Positions 1 through 11,974 of a stretch of DNA of 64,000 nucleotides are shown one piece after another (the stretch's first letter is position 1; every line of letters starts with the position of its first letter). A program made the translations under genes and the position numbers. Under the pieces are notes generated by a model. That model was not told the origin of the DNA. It saw only the letters and a list, made by a program, of their open reading frames with translations, and ran no database searches. This DNA is from Fagopyrum homotropicum (taxonomy: Eukaryota > Streptophyta > Magnoliopsida > Caryophyllales > Polygonaceae): positions 28,795,501 to 28,859,500 of the forward strand of contig BSWB01000001.1 in NCBI GenBank assembly GCA_033239125.1, read 5' to 3'.

Positions 1-1139
1 TTCACCTTAAATTCAAATTCACTACTTGAAAGCCAATGATGGATTCAGGGGTGATTTTTTTAATTTGATTGGACTGTAATCCCCCTAAGTTAGCCTAAAC
101 AAAAGGATTTTTTTAATTTGACATTTTTGTTCGGTGTCCTCGAGGTTTGATATTTTTCGATTGGTGATCATTAGTTTTGTTTTTTCATTTGGTCTCATCC
201 TTAAAGTCAAAATCACGACTTGAAACCCAATGATGGATTCAGGGGTGATTTTGATTGAACCCAACCAAGAGTTTCTAATCTCTACAAACGGTTTGTAATC
301 TCATCCTCAAGGTTTGATATTTTTAGATTAGATGTCTGTCCTTTGTCAAAACAATGTAACTATACCAGTCTTTCGAGTTTTGCAAACAAGCTTATAAGAA
401 CACATATCCAATGTCAATACACTGGAACTAAAAGCTTTATTGTTGCAAAAACGAATGTGAATTTAAGTACCAATGACTCTCCCTTTAATAGGCATAGAGT
501 ACCACGGTTTTGGGAAGTTATAACCGCCAAAAAGCGGTTAAAATCGGTTATGCAAGTTACGTGAGAGTTACTTGGAAGATGGACCTTGAAGCCCTAGAAA
601 AGCCCAAGGTCTGAGTGAGGCCCATATAGGGAGCCCAAAACCGCTCCCCGGAGCTAGCTTAGAGCCAGCTTATTTTTCTTGGTCCAAACACTTCTAATGA
701 ACATCATTCACTTTAATATAGATAGGGTAAGCTCCAAGATCCACAAATACTCAATGTCTTAGCTCAAGCTAGTGTAGCTCCTAAAGAAGCTCACTAGCTG
801 CATCATTGAAATTCACTAAGCATTTGAGTTTCAATAGCTCCCAAATTTAACCACACATTCTTTAGCCAATATAAGGCCTAAGAACCAAAAGTGTGCCGAT
901 AAAATGTTGCTAAAAAGCCCCAAACATCGGCCTTCTAAAATCTGACACAAGTTGACCTTGTCATGAATCACCTTGCTTTGATTTGACTCCCCTTACAATA
1001 CTAGTTGCTTTGAGTGCCAGTCACTTGGCTTGCCTCCCGCAGCCTGGATCATAGTGTCATCACATGTGAACAACTCATTGCACCTTGTCTTAAGACAAGA
1101 TCAACGGTTACAATGAAGACTTAGCCCAAATATCCAACA
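1..1139 (-). repeat. Element A 3' LTR, truncated by the window edge
   Basis: From about 265 to 1139 this matches the other A LTR (29450-30009 joined to 51664-52200), including stretches with the same order of words across the point where B is inserted in that copy. It ends in ATCCAACA and is followed at 1140-1153 by a pyrimidine tract, the complement of a polypurine tract, so this is the 3' LTR. Positions 1-260 do not match the other LTR. They hold a diverged direct repeat of about 190 bp, with the phrase GATGGATTCAGGGGTGATTTT near 41 and again near 232. Confidence 0.8.
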
Positions 1140-1414
1140 TTCCTCCCCCATTTGAGCAAAGTCAAGAAACTTTTAATAGACATACATCCAAACAAAATAT
1201 TTGCATAATCATAAATATCCTTCGATTGAATTTATTGAATTAGTATAATTTCACATTCCGTATTAAAGAATTGTGGTGTCCTAATGGATTGAACCACTTA
1301 ACTTGTTTAAGTACATGAAGGCAACATACAAGAAATTTACACTTCCTTTACAAATAAATGACACATTTAAAGGCTATTGTGTCCTAATCTTCTAATGAAC
1401 ATATAGGCGAGTCG
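1140..1414 (-). other. Element A polypurine tract and 3' untranslated internal sequence, first part
   Basis: The segment starts with the complement of a polypurine tract (TTCCTCCCCCAT at 1140-1151), which primes plus-strand synthesis next to the 3' LTR. The rest is AT-rich and shows no reading frame. It stops at the ACCAT duplication (1415-1419) where G is inserted and continues at 25098. Confidence 0.7.
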
Positions 1415-1419
1415 ACCAT

Positions 1420-3091
1420 TGATAGCATGTATTATAGTCTATATTTTCGGACTTGTTTGGACGTTTTATCTTCAATAATCTGCATGTATGGATGTATATT
1501 ATGTGATTATATTGTTGTTTCATCTACCTTTACGGGAATCGAGGTCTACACCAAGTTTCGTTGTAATCGTAGGTAAAATGACACGTTTTGGATCAAAATG
1601 GAGCTAAGGAGTTAATGAGTCATATGAACTACATTCTAGAGCTCAAAGAAGAACTCAGGAAGCATGGAATTAATAAAGAAGATTTACTTTGAACCAGATT
1701 TGAGAGATTTCACATTCAGCTGAGATTCACCTCGGTCAGCTACAGTGTCACCTCGACCGAGGTGATCTTGAAGAGCGTCCCGACCGAGGCGAACACCTTG
1801 GCGCCGGCGAGATCATATCTTTTGGCTGAGATCTTTTATTTTTGGAAAGAAGTTATCTTATATTTTTAGGCTGGATTTCTGGAAGGAAGATCTTATATTT
1901 GGGAGATCTATTTTAGAGATATGGATATATTTTATAGGAAATTATCTTTTAAAGATATTATTATCTTTGGAAGATAACTCTCCTATAAAAGGGGCTGGAC
2001 TTTTCATAATTCAGCATCGTCGCAGGCTTGGAAGCAGAGATTACACAGCAGTTAGGAGATTTTCTAGAAGATTGAAGGAAGCTTTGAAGATTGAAGGAAG
2101 GAAGATTCATAGTTTTGAGATAGCTTTTGAGGGAGTTTGTAAGACTATCTTAGATTCCCTTTGGTTTATTGACTTGTTTGATTTGTGATTTAAGGAACGC
2201 TGATTTGTGAATTATTTGATTCAGTTATTGAAGCCTTGTTCTTAAGGTTTACTTGTTCGAATATTCATTCCTTTCCCTTATATTCGATTATTGTTTTCAT
2301 GATGATGAGTGCTAAATTTCTTGTGCGATTCTAGGGTAATTGGCTGAAAGTTGCAAGAAAGACGATGATAGAATGATCTTAATCTTAGCAGGACCCTGAA
2401 AGCTCGTGTCTTTAACCTTAACCCTAGAACATTTCGCTCAGTCGATGAACATCTCGACCGAGGTGGAACTTGACTAAACGAGGTGACCTTTTCTGATCCG
2501 AAACTGAGAGTTAAGTGTTCTAGTTTGCCAAATCCTATTCTTATTACACCTTTCCTGGTTCAATGCAAGCCTAGGATGAGACTTACCCGGTGATTCCATA
2601 GTTTGTCTACCCATGAGCATAAGTGTAGGTAATAAAAGTTTATCCTTTATTGGGGTTTGAGTGTGCCTTTATCCCATCTTTGTGAGTTAGCCTGAGACTT
2701 ACCCGGTAAAGGTTGATTCTATTCCCTTAGATGGAGTGTTGGTTTGAGATTATAATTCCTTTCCTTAGTACCTTGAGACTTATCCGGTGATAGGAGCTTT
2801 GGTTTGGGATAATGAGTAGTGAGACTTACCCGGTAAGCTATTCCTACTTTAGAAACACTTTCCCTTTGCAAAATCTCAGCTTTGTCCGCGTTATCTTTTG
2901 AGATCTTGAGTCGGAACAATAACTAGGTGCTTTAATCCCTGGAATCCGCATTTTCCCCTTGTTTGACTTTATTATCATCTTTGATTGCTATAATCGCTTT
3001 TGTAGTTATTAGTTGCATTGACAACCTATTCTTCTTTGTTTCACCTAAGTCCCTGAGACCGACCCCTGGAATTCTTGCTTTTTATTATAAT
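1420..3091 (+). repeat. G 5' LTR, first tandem unit
   Basis: This 1672-bp unit is repeated almost exactly at 3092-4764. It carries the LTR start (TGATAGCATG) and the body, but not the last 90 bp of the LTR; at its end the sequence jumps back to the LTR start. A TATA box (TATAAAA, 1984-1990) sits in a plant-promoter context. Four copies of GAGACTTACCCGGT-type words lie at 2578, 2694, 2775 and 2821. The small frames inside it (for example 1967-2188) have no recognisable protein match and I treat them as LTR sequence. Confidence 0.9.
1749..1764. repeat. G-family palindrome (representative site)
   Basis: CACCTCGACCGAGGTG: perfect 7-bp arms around AC. Perfect or near-perfect copies also lie at 2450, 3421, 4123, 6568, 9282, 9362, 9781, 10835, 10892, 23658 and 24360, with half-sites at 1728, 1779, 5241, 5265, 6541, 6586, 7551-7648, 9341, 9771 and 9814. 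Flanks often read GTTCTT or AAGAAC. Confidence 0.9.
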
Positions 3092-4854
3092 TGATAGCAT
3101 GTATTATAGTCTATATTTTCGGACTTGTTTGGACGTTTTATCTTCAATAATCTGCATGTATGGATGTATATTATGTGATTATATTGTTGTTTCATCTACC
3201 TTTACGGGAATCGAGGTCTACACCAAGTTTCGTTGTAATCGTAGGTAAAATGACACGTTTTGGATCAAAATGGAGCTAAGGAGTTAATGAGTCATATGAA
3301 CTACATTCTAGAGCTCAAAGAAGAACTCAGGAAGCATGGAATTAATAAAGAAGATTTACTTTGAACCAGATTTGAGAGATTTCACATTCAGCTGAGATTC
3401 ACCTCGGTCAGCTACAGTGTCACCTCGACCGAGGTGATCTTGAAGAGCGTCCCGACCGAGGCGAACACCTTGGCGCCGGCGAGATCATATCTTTTGGCTG
3501 AGATCTTTTATTTTTGGAAAGAAGTTATCTTATATTTTTAGGCTGGATTTCTGGAAGGAAGATCTTATATTTGGGAGATCTATTTTTAGAGATATGGATA
3601 TATTTTATAGGAAATTATCTTTTAAAGATATTATTATCTTTGGAAGATAACTCTCCTATAAAAGGGGCTGGACTTTTCATAATTCAGCATCGTCGCAGGC
3701 TTGGAAGCAGAGATTACACAGCAGTTAGGAGATTTTCTAGAAGATTGAAGGAAGCTTTGAAGATTGAAGGAAGGAAGATTCATAGTTTTGAGATAGCTTT
3801 TGAGGGAGTTTGTAAGACTATCTTAGATTCCCTTTGGTTTATTGACTTGTTTGATTTGTGATTTAAGGAACGCTGATTTGTGAATTATTTGATTCAGTTA
3901 TTGAAGCCTTGTTCTTAAGGTTTACTTGTTCGAATATTCATTCCTTTCCCTTATATTCGATTATTGTTTTCATGATGATGAGTGCTAAATTTCTTGTGCG
4001 ATTCTAGGGTAATTGGCTGAAAGTTGCAAGAAAGACGATGATAGAATGATCTTAATCTTAGCAGGACCCTGAAAGCTCGTGTCTTTAACCTTAACCCTAG
4101 AACATTTCGCTCAGTCGATGAACATCTCGACCGAGGTGGAACTTGACTAAACGAGGTGACCTTTTCTGATCCGAAACTGAGAGTTAAGTGTTCTAGTTTG
4201 CCAAATCCTATTCTTATTACACCTTTCCTGGTTCAATGCAAGCCTAGGATGAGACTTACCCGGTGATTCCATAGTTTGTCTACCCATGAGCATAAGTGTA
4301 GGTAATAAAAGTTTATCCTTTATTGGGGTTTGAGTGTGCCTTTATCCCATCTTTGTGAGTTAGCCTGAGACTTACCCGGTAAAGGTTGATTCTATTCCCT
4401 TAGATGGAGTGTTGGTTTGAGATTATAATTCCTTTCCTTAGTACCTTGAGACTTATCCGGTGATAGGAGCTTTGGTTTGGGATAATGAGTAGTGAGACTT
4501 ACCCGGTAAGCTATTCCTACTTTAGAAACACTTTCCCTTTGCAAAATCTCAGCTTTGTCCGCGTTATCTTTTGAGATCTTGAGTTGGAACAACAACTAGG
4601 TGCTTTAATCCCTGGAATCCGCATTTTCCCCTTGTTTGACTTTATTATCATCTTTGATTGCTATAATCGCTTTTGTAGTTATTAGTTGCATTGACAACCT
4701 ATTCTTCTTTGTTTCACCTAAGTCCCTGAGACCGACCCCTGGAATTCTTGCTTTTTATTATAATTGATCCGTACACTGCGGGTTCACATCCTTATTTTAA
4801 GCATATTTCTTGGGATATAAATTTAAAGCTTGCACACACCGTTTGCAGCGAACA
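3092..4854 (+). repeat. G 5' LTR, second and complete unit
   Basis: This is a full-length LTR of about 1.76 kb. It starts TGATAGCATG and ends GCAGCGAACA at 4854, six bases before the primer-binding site. It differs from the first unit at only a few positions that I could see (for example an extra T near 3585 and changes near 4584-4592). It has more differences from the 3' LTR at 23569-25092, so the tandem copy arose after insertion. TATA box at 3657-3663. Confidence 0.9.
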
Positions 4855-4860
4855 AGTTTT

Positions 4861-4878
4861 TGGCGCCGTTGCCGGGGA
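4861..4878 (+). other. G primer-binding site
   Basis: TGGCGCCGTTGCCGGGGA is the primer-binding sequence typical of Athila elements. It lies six bases after the LTR end. H has the identical sequence on the minus strand at 21737-21754. Confidence 0.9.
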
Positions 4879-4983
4879 CTTGGTCTAGACAAAGCCGGTT
4901 GCGGTTGTCTTTTGGGGCAATTGCCCTTGTTTCTACTAACCACTCTACTTGAGTGCTTTCGCAAGATCTTTTTCTTAGGTTTA

Positions 4984-6385
4984 TGCGAAGAACCTGTGCT
5001 GGGAAGGAAATCGTTCCTTACGATCCCGAACCAGAAAAGACATACAAACGACGCTTAAAAGAATCTAAGATGGCCAACCAAGACAATCACGATCATGAGG
5101 CCGAATTGAAGGAGGCGCTGGAAAAGCTGCGCCTCAATAAAGAAGAATTGCAGCGAGAAAGAGAGCAGACTCGCACTAGAACTGCAGAGATTGAAGCAGA
5201 TATGGCCGATCTATGAGCGCAGATTCTGCATCGACCAGATCCTCGACCGAGGCTGAGATACATCCACCTCGGATGCCTGTCCGAGATGTTCTTTTTGTAG
5301 GAATTCCACAAACCCTAGGACAAAGGATGAACCCTAACCAGCAAGTGAGGTGTCCAGGAGTCAACCTAGGTGATCCAGCGGAGCATGATTACGAACTTCG
5401 ACAACAAGATCTATCCATGATCCGCCAATGCCAGTTTGGAGGTTTAGAGAGGGAGTCTTCGCATCAGCATTTGCAAAACTACGAGATCCTGATGGAGACC
5501 TTGAGATCTTCAAGGCTGAAAAACAACAACTACAAGCTAAGGCCTTTTTACTTTTCTTTGAAGGACAGGGCACTTACTTGGTATCAATCTCTTCCACCCA
5601 GAAAGATCAACACTTGGGAAGAGATGACGACGGAGTTTCTAACAAAGTTCTTTTCCCCCTCCAAGACCGCTGAAATGAGAGGGAAGATTAATGCATTTAT
5701 CATGAAGGACAAGGAAAGTTTGTCCAAGTCATGGAAAAGATTTAAGGATGTTCTATTGGATTGCCCACATCATGGGATTCCAAAGATAGAATTGCTGGAG
5801 ATATACTTCAACGGATTGGATGGAGCTACTCAATTCAATCTTTTACTACTTTCCACCGGCACATTCATGGACATGCCGATTGACGAAGCTTGGGAGTTCA
5901 TTGAGAAGCAAGCTTTGCATATGGAGAAGTACTCCCACCAAGGAGCCGAAAATGGAGTTAAGAGAGTTAATTTCCAGAAAGCTCCATCAAATGATAATCA
6001 ACTCATCTCCCTTAAGAACGATGTGAAGCAGTTGAAGGACCTTTTGGTTGCTCACACAAAGAAGGAAGAAGGAGGATATCAAGGATCGAGAAACAACAAC
6101 CAAGGGTCCAGGAACAACAATTACAACAACAATAGAGGCTCCAACAACAACAATTGGAGATCTAATCAAAATTCGGGTAACCCTTATTTTAATTCAAATT
6201 CTAATAATTATTTTAACCCCTCTTCTTCTTCTTCTTCTACTCCATTGAAGAGCCAGGAGCCTGGATCAAGTTCGTCCCAGCCAGAGAAGAAAGATGTAGT
6301 GTTGGAGGCCATCTTGATCAAGCTCAACGCTATGAAGACATCCATGACTTCATTTTCGAAGGCACAAAAAGCCTTAGAGCAATAA
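4984..6385 (+). pseudogene. gag: G gag (Athila type), broken
   Basis: Gag forms the particle that packages the element RNA. The reading starts at 4984 (MRRTCAGKEIVPYDPEPEK), parallel to the MRRSRGKDLAPFDPEPEK start of H, and runs through a charged, coiled-coil-like stretch to a stop at 5216. After a frame change it continues at 5213-6385 with the conserved retrotransposon gag core (LKDRALTWYQSLP near 5557-5595; GKINAFIMKDKESLSKSWKRFKD near 5680-5748). The C-terminal part is rich in Asn, Gly and Ser and is interrupted by TAA at 6383. Copies of the family palindrome lie in the first 100 bp of the second segment (5241-5290). At least one frameshift and one stop make it non-functional. Confidence 0.85.
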
Positions 6386-7477
6386 TTCTTTGATAAGGCG
6401 AATGAAGCGCCAAGAGATCCAGGGAAGCTCCCAGCAAGGACAGAGAGCAACCCTAAGGGACAGATTATGGAAATAACGACGAGAAGTGGACTGAAAACTG
6501 TAGATCCAGTACCTTGGTTAGTGATAGTGGAGACGAAGAACACCTCGGTCCAGGTACAAACGAGGAACACTTCGGTCGAGGTGCCACCCGAGGTGGAATC
6601 CCAGAAAGCGACGGACAAATATGAAGTTTATGTCCCACCTCGTGCATATAAACCACCACTTCCATTCCCTCAGTCAAGGGCCAGAGCACATCTAGACAAG
6701 AATTTTGGTAAGTTCCTTGACTTGATGAATAAACTACATATTAAGATCCCTTTCCTTGATGCTATTTTAGGGATGCCCGCCTATGGAAAGTTCTTAAAAG
6801 AGATTCTATCAAGGAAGCGGAAACTGGAAGATTTTGGAGAAGTAAGAATGACATCTAAATTCTCGGAGCTCATTCAAATCATGAAGGAGAAGATGCCACC
6901 CAAGTTGAGAGATCCCGGCTCATTTTGCATTCCCATTCAAGTTGGAAATGTAACTTGTGAGGCATAGTGTGATCTAGGGGCCAGCGTGAGCATCATCTCG
7001 CTGGAGCTATGTGTGAAGATCGGACTTGGAGAGCCCAAGCCGGTGAAGATAAGGTTGTACATGGCGGACCGCTCCATCACCCATCCCGTGGGCATCTTGG
7101 AAGACGTTCCGGTTAAGTTATGTAACTTCTATTTACCTACAGACTTTGTTGTACTTGATATACCCGCAGATTATCCCGTTCCTATCATTCTCGGGAGACC
7201 ATTTCTAGCAAATTCGGGTTGCAATGTGGATTTTAAGAACGCCAAGTTGAAATTCAACATTGGCGGTGATCAAGTGGAATTTGCATTACTTGCAGCAATG
7301 AAAGGAGAGCCGCTAGAGGATGACATCTTCAACATCTATGATGAAGAAGAATCAAGAGAATTGGTGAGCTCTATCCTTATTAATGACCCTCTTGAAAGAG
7401 TTATTAGTTTTAGCTTAATGGAGGAAGGTATAGATGTTTCTTGTGATGCAGATATACGGAGCTTAAAGGCACTGTAA
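6386..7477 (+). pseudogene. G gag C-terminus and aspartic protease, broken
   Basis: This stays in the same frame as the gag core. The block resembling H (PPLPFPQSRARAHLDKNFGKF, then ILGMPAYGKFLKEIL) leads into a retropepsin-like domain: CDLGASVSII in place of the usual DTGA-type active site, then PVPIILGRPFL near 7170-7206. A TAG at 6965 sits just before CDLGAS, and a TAA closes the frame at 7475. Family palindromes cluster at 6541-6596 inside the linker. Confidence 0.8.
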
Positions 7478-8944
7478 GAAGATCCAGGAGCTAAAATTGA
7501 GAAACTGATCCAAGAGAGGAGAAATTCTAGTTTTTGTCCCAGTTCCAATACCTCGACCGAGGCACTTTCTGGACCAAGCGAGGTGTTCTTATCTGAAGAA
7601 CATCTCGGTCACCCACATCAGACACCGACCGAGACAACAAGCGAGATGTTGTCAACTGAGGACAACAAATGTCCTACTCCCTTTCCTGAAACTCATTTAC
7701 ATTTGGTGGAGCACTGGCTCCACCAAGCCTCTGATAATAAAGAACCTTGGTATGCTGACATTGTTAATTATCTTGTTTGCTAGGAAATACCACCCGGATT
7801 GATGTACGCTCAAAGGAAGAAATTCTTCAAGGATGTACGCCACTACTACTGGGATGAACCTATACTGTTTAAGAGGTCTGGATGGGATGCTTCAACGATG
7901 CATTCCAGAAGATGAAGTTACTAGTGTTATACAAATTTGCCACTCGCTTCCTTGTGGAGGACATGCTAGCGCTCACAAAACGTGCGCTAAGGTATTACGT
8001 TTTGGTTTCTTTTGGCTTACATTATTTAAGGATGTGCAAACGTTTATTGTTTCTTGTGATACATGCCAAAGAACAGGGAACTTGTCTAGAAGGAACGAGA
8101 TGCCACTCAACAACATCCAGGAGGTTGAGATTTTTGATGTTTGGGAGTTGATTTCATGGGACCTTTCCCATCATCTGCAGGAAACCTCTACATTCTCCTA
8201 GCTATTGACTACGTCTCTAGATTGGTGGAAGCCATTGCCTCCCCCACTAATGACGCCATGGTGGTTGTGAAGTTCTTCAATCGGACTATCTTCCCACGTT
8301 TTGGGACACCACGCATCATCATCAGCGATGGAGTGACACATTTCATCAACCGGAAGTTTAAGGCACTTCTATCGAAGTATGTGGTAACCCACAAGGTAGC
8401 AACCCCTTATCACCCTCAAACTAGTGGACAGGTCGAGATCTCGAATAGAGAAATCAAGGCAATTTTGGAGAAGACCGTCTCTAGGACGAGGAAGGATTGG
8501 TCCATGAAGTTGGACGACGCTCTTTGGGCTTATAGGACCGCATTCAAGACTCCCATTGGTACTACCCCTTACAATTTGGTGCATGGGAAGTCTTGCCACC
8601 TACCCGTTGAGTTAGAGCACAAGGCATATTGGGCAATCAAGTGGTTGAATTTCGATATCAAGGAAGACGGAGAGAAGAGGCTATTGGACATCAATGAGCT
8701 GGAAGAGTTGCGCTTAAATGCTTATGAGAATGCCAAGATCTACAAGGAAAGAACAAAGAAGTGGCATGATAAGTGTATCATTCCTAAAGAATTCAAAGAA
8801 GGAGATTTAGTTCTACTCTTCAACTCACGTCTTCGCCTCTTTCCAGGTAAGTTGAAATCTAGATGGACGGGACCTTACGTTGTGAAACATGTTTTCCCTT
8901 ATGGTTCAGTTGAGATTTTGGGAGAAACAAGCGGAAGCTTCTAG
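7478..8944 (+). pseudogene. G integrase preceded by an RT/RNase H deletion
   Basis: After the protease the sequence passes through a linker with five or more family palindrome half-sites (7551-7648). It then enters the region that in H follows RNase H (EPWYADIVNYLVC at about 7741-7780). No RT or RNase H motif is present, so about 2 kb relative to H is missing. The protease side and the post-RNase H side are in the same frame. The integrase zinc-binding His/Cys region (CGGHASAHKTC, CDTCQRTGN) spans 7950-8080 after a frameshift near 7880. The catalytic core (VDFMGPFPSS, IISDGVTHF, GQVEISN) runs in 8141-8944 after a one-base deletion near 8146. The three catalytic acidic residues are present. 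Confidence 0.85.
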
Positions 8945-9840
8945 GTCATTGGTCATAGGCTTAAGAAGTACCAACCGGAAGTCCAGGTTGAGGAGATTGC
9001 ACCATTATACCTTGTTTAGGGAGGCCGTACGGTCCAGCTAGCGACCTTAAATCAAGCGCTTCTTGGGAGGCAACTCAAGATATTGCTTTCTTTTCCCTTT
9101 TTTTCTAGTTTAGTTTTAGATAGTTTGCTTTTGCTTTGCTTGTTTTGTTTTTGGCGTCCTAGACAGAAACCATGTACTTTCTAAGGAAGAATTACAACTC
9201 AGGAGCAACATTGGATGGACATAAATTCGAGAAGTTGAGAAGACGGAGTTTGACTGAGACACATCTCGGTTGCTGTCACAACACCTCGACCGAGATGTTC
9301 TTAAGGCAACCGAGGCGACTAGGTCTGACAATCCAGTCAGCCACCTCGGTCCGGTCGGGACCACCTCGACCGAGGTGACAACAGAATCGGCGAGGGGTAT
9401 AAAAAGCGAAAGGATTTCTCTCTCTTCCCTCCCATTTTTCTTCTCGACCGCGACGCACTCTCCACCTCGTTTCTTCGTTTTTCGATCGTTTTCCACGATT
9501 TTTGCTCCGATCTCGCAAGGAAAGGCAGGAAGATCAGACTACAAGCAACAATCTACAAGATAAACGCCTCGAATCGACTTAATTTTGGGTAAGTTATCGG
9601 AAACCCTAACTCCTCCTCTCTTTACTTATTTTAGAGATTTGTGGCTTTGGTTGCCACGTTTTATTGCTGAAAAAAGTATAAGTACCCCATAGGAAGCAAT
9701 TGGTAGTGATTTTGGGGGAAAAGAACTGAAAATCAGAGAGGAGAAATCGAACAACACTTCGCCTCGGTCCAGTCAAGCTGTGTCTCGGCCGAGGTGTTCT
9801 TTAGTGTGTTAGTCCGACCGAGGTGATCTTGTTAGCAAAT
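8945..9840 (+). other. G spacer between integrase and the Athila ORF-1-like frame
   Basis: No convincing coding frame. It holds a TATA-like GGGTATAAAAAGCG at 9395-9408, a pyrimidine-rich stretch, and two clusters of the G palindrome: 9261-9377, including the perfect CACCTCGACCGAGGTG at 9362-9377, and 9771-9825. The TATA-like word could be an internal promoter for the following frame, which is inference. Confidence 0.5.
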
Positions 9841-10559
9841 ATGAGTTCTTGTTTTGATCGTCAGCTGGTTCTGAGAGATGCTCCCAGTGGTTCCTCTCCT
9901 TCCCCTTCTTCTAGACCTTCTATCCCGGTGATCCATGAGCGTCACCAGGCAGATTTAGATCGCATATGCGGGCGTCGTGTCATTGCCCCACGCTTTTTAA
10001 ATGTTCCAGCCTTCGAGTGCCTCCACGTGGTAGAGGACTTGAAGAAGATGATTTCCATGGTGGGGCTGGAGCACTTTATGGAGATCCGAGCTCCAGTCTA
10101 CCTCGAGCCAACGATGGAGTTTGTGAGTTTTTTTACTCACATGCCAGAGAGGAACAACAACAAGTACCGGTTGATGAACCGGAAATACATTGTACCCATG
10201 GATCAGTTCAGAGAGATATTTGGCTTCCCGACCCCTACAGTTCCTGACTTCCCTTTTCGAGCAGTGGTTCGACAGTTCTGGGGACAGATAGCCCACGTGG
10301 TGGAGCACGCTGACAGATGGAGACCTGGAGACTCCAGGGAGCGCATCATATTCCACTTAGCATTCTGTCTGGCCCACCGTATATTTAGTGAGACTCTTCT
10401 GGCGCGTACTAAGACGCCCCAGAAGATTAGCTTAGGGAGAGCCAGCACTACCAGCAGAGGATGATGGAGATCTAGTTCCAACACACTATGGGTTACCCGT
10501 TTGACCCATCTCAATATCCCTTCATCCCATATCCACCACCACCAACAGCGGATTAGGAC
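9841..10559 (+). pseudogene. Athila ORF-1-family (envelope-position) protein, broken
   Basis: This frame follows integrase, where Athila elements carry an extra ORF of uncertain function often described as envelope-like. I chose the ATG at 9841 (MSSCFDRQL); an in-frame ATG also exists at 9823. The pattern of a region around MEIRAPVYLEPTMEFVSFF followed by YIVPMDQFREIFGFP resembles the plant Athila ORF-1 family (Pfam ATHILA). The frame is open for about 210 residues and then closes at 10464 after a probable one-base shift near 10440. The other frame carries a Pro/Tyr-rich tail to 10559 with one TAG. It is shorter than typical family members, so an internal deletion is likely. I see no clear membrane segment. 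Confidence 0.6.
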
Positions 10560-11974
10560 TAGAGCAACATGGATTTTCTTTATTATTTATTTTTGCAGCT
10601 CAGCTATGTCCGGTGAGTTCTCTTGTTTTAGACTTATTTTGACCCATTGGGACAATGTGTCCCAAGTATGGGGTATTTATGTTTATGATTTGACATTATG
10701 TATGCTTGTATGACTTGGTTCGGATATTTATGATTTTCTTTATGCTCTATGCGCTTATCTGAGATTACATGCATGCATACATGTTATTTGATTGAGAAAA
10801 ACGTCAAAAACTGGTTTAAGAAAAAAATTTTTTTGACCTCGACCGGGATGATTCTTACCAAACGAGGTCAAGTACCTTGGATGGCTTAGAACACCTCGAC
10901 CGAAGTGGGTTAATTGAAAGAGTTTTTGAAACGATTTTTGTGCTTCTTTTCTGGATATGACCTTAGTGATGATTTTGTTTGCAGATTGGTTTTGAAATCT
11001 TTATATGTTTGAAAGGTTTTATGATATGTTTAAGTTGCAAAATGCTTTGTTTGAAATTTTGGCATGTTTAATACTTTGTTTTTATCAAAATTATGTTGAA
11101 TTTGAAGGTTGACACCACATGATGAGTTCTATCTCATTTTTCCTGGGATGATTAAGGCAATTCATTCTCCTCTCTTCTTCTTCTTGATCATGCTTTATCC
11201 CCTCATATACATATTTGCCTTCCTTTACCTATCCGGGAATTCAGAAGCAAGCAAAGAAAAGAAAGTGGAAGTAGTTGAGATGGTGGCTGGAAGTTTAGGA
11301 AGAAATAAATAGGTTTGGGGAAGTCAATCATGATGATGAGTAACTCAACACCATTCACATAGCCGGGTGTTTGTGTCTTGCCAAAGTCGGATTGAGCGAT
11401 ATTCCTAACGGGTCATGGTATGTACATCAAAGGTTTGAGGCATCTCGAGAAATTGATGATTGCTGATCTCCTAGGCTTCGGTTATTGTGCACCTCTGTCC
11501 ATGCATCCCAAAAAGTAAAGTAAATAAGCAAAGCTTATTGGTGGAAGATGTTGTGTTTCAAAGAAAGTGAAGTAAGATCCTTTTCCCGGATTCTAGCACC
11601 ACATTCCTTATATACATCCCACCCTTACACGTTTCTTGACCTTCTTTTGGAAGCCCTTGAGACATCGAGCTTGTTGATTGACTTGGTGGTTTAAAATGGA
11701 TTATACATGATTAATTTCGATAATTATGTTTTATTATGCATTCTATGATTTTATGCAAAGATGAACAACTTTCTTATATTTATAACATGTTTTGATCATG
11801 TTTTGATTTTAATTACCATGAAGCATTCTCTTAGAGTAATCTATAAGTGGAGCACACCACCAAAAATGTTTTGAAATACTTTTCATTGATCTTTATGACC
11901 TATAATCCATTCTATCTTGTACTCAAGATTTGGAACTTACTTGGGGACAAGCAAGGGACAAGTATGGGGTATTT
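10560..11974 (+). other. G 3' untranslated tail and polypurine tract
   Basis: About 1.4 kb without a supported gene. A palindrome cluster lies at 10835-10907 (GACCTCGACC, then CACCTCGACCGAAGTG at 10892-10907). Part of the tail (around 11140-11190) matches H's tail on the minus strand (around 14880-14930), so an untranslated 3' region is shared by the two Athila families. The purine-rich AAGTATGGGGTATTT-type tract immediately before 11975 is the plus-strand primer site. Confidence 0.65.

Noticed and set aside
3514..3861. A 115-codon frame in G's LTR
   Set aside because: It is repeated in the other LTR unit only in part, and its frame depends on one extra T; no protein resemblance. Treated as LTR leader sequence.
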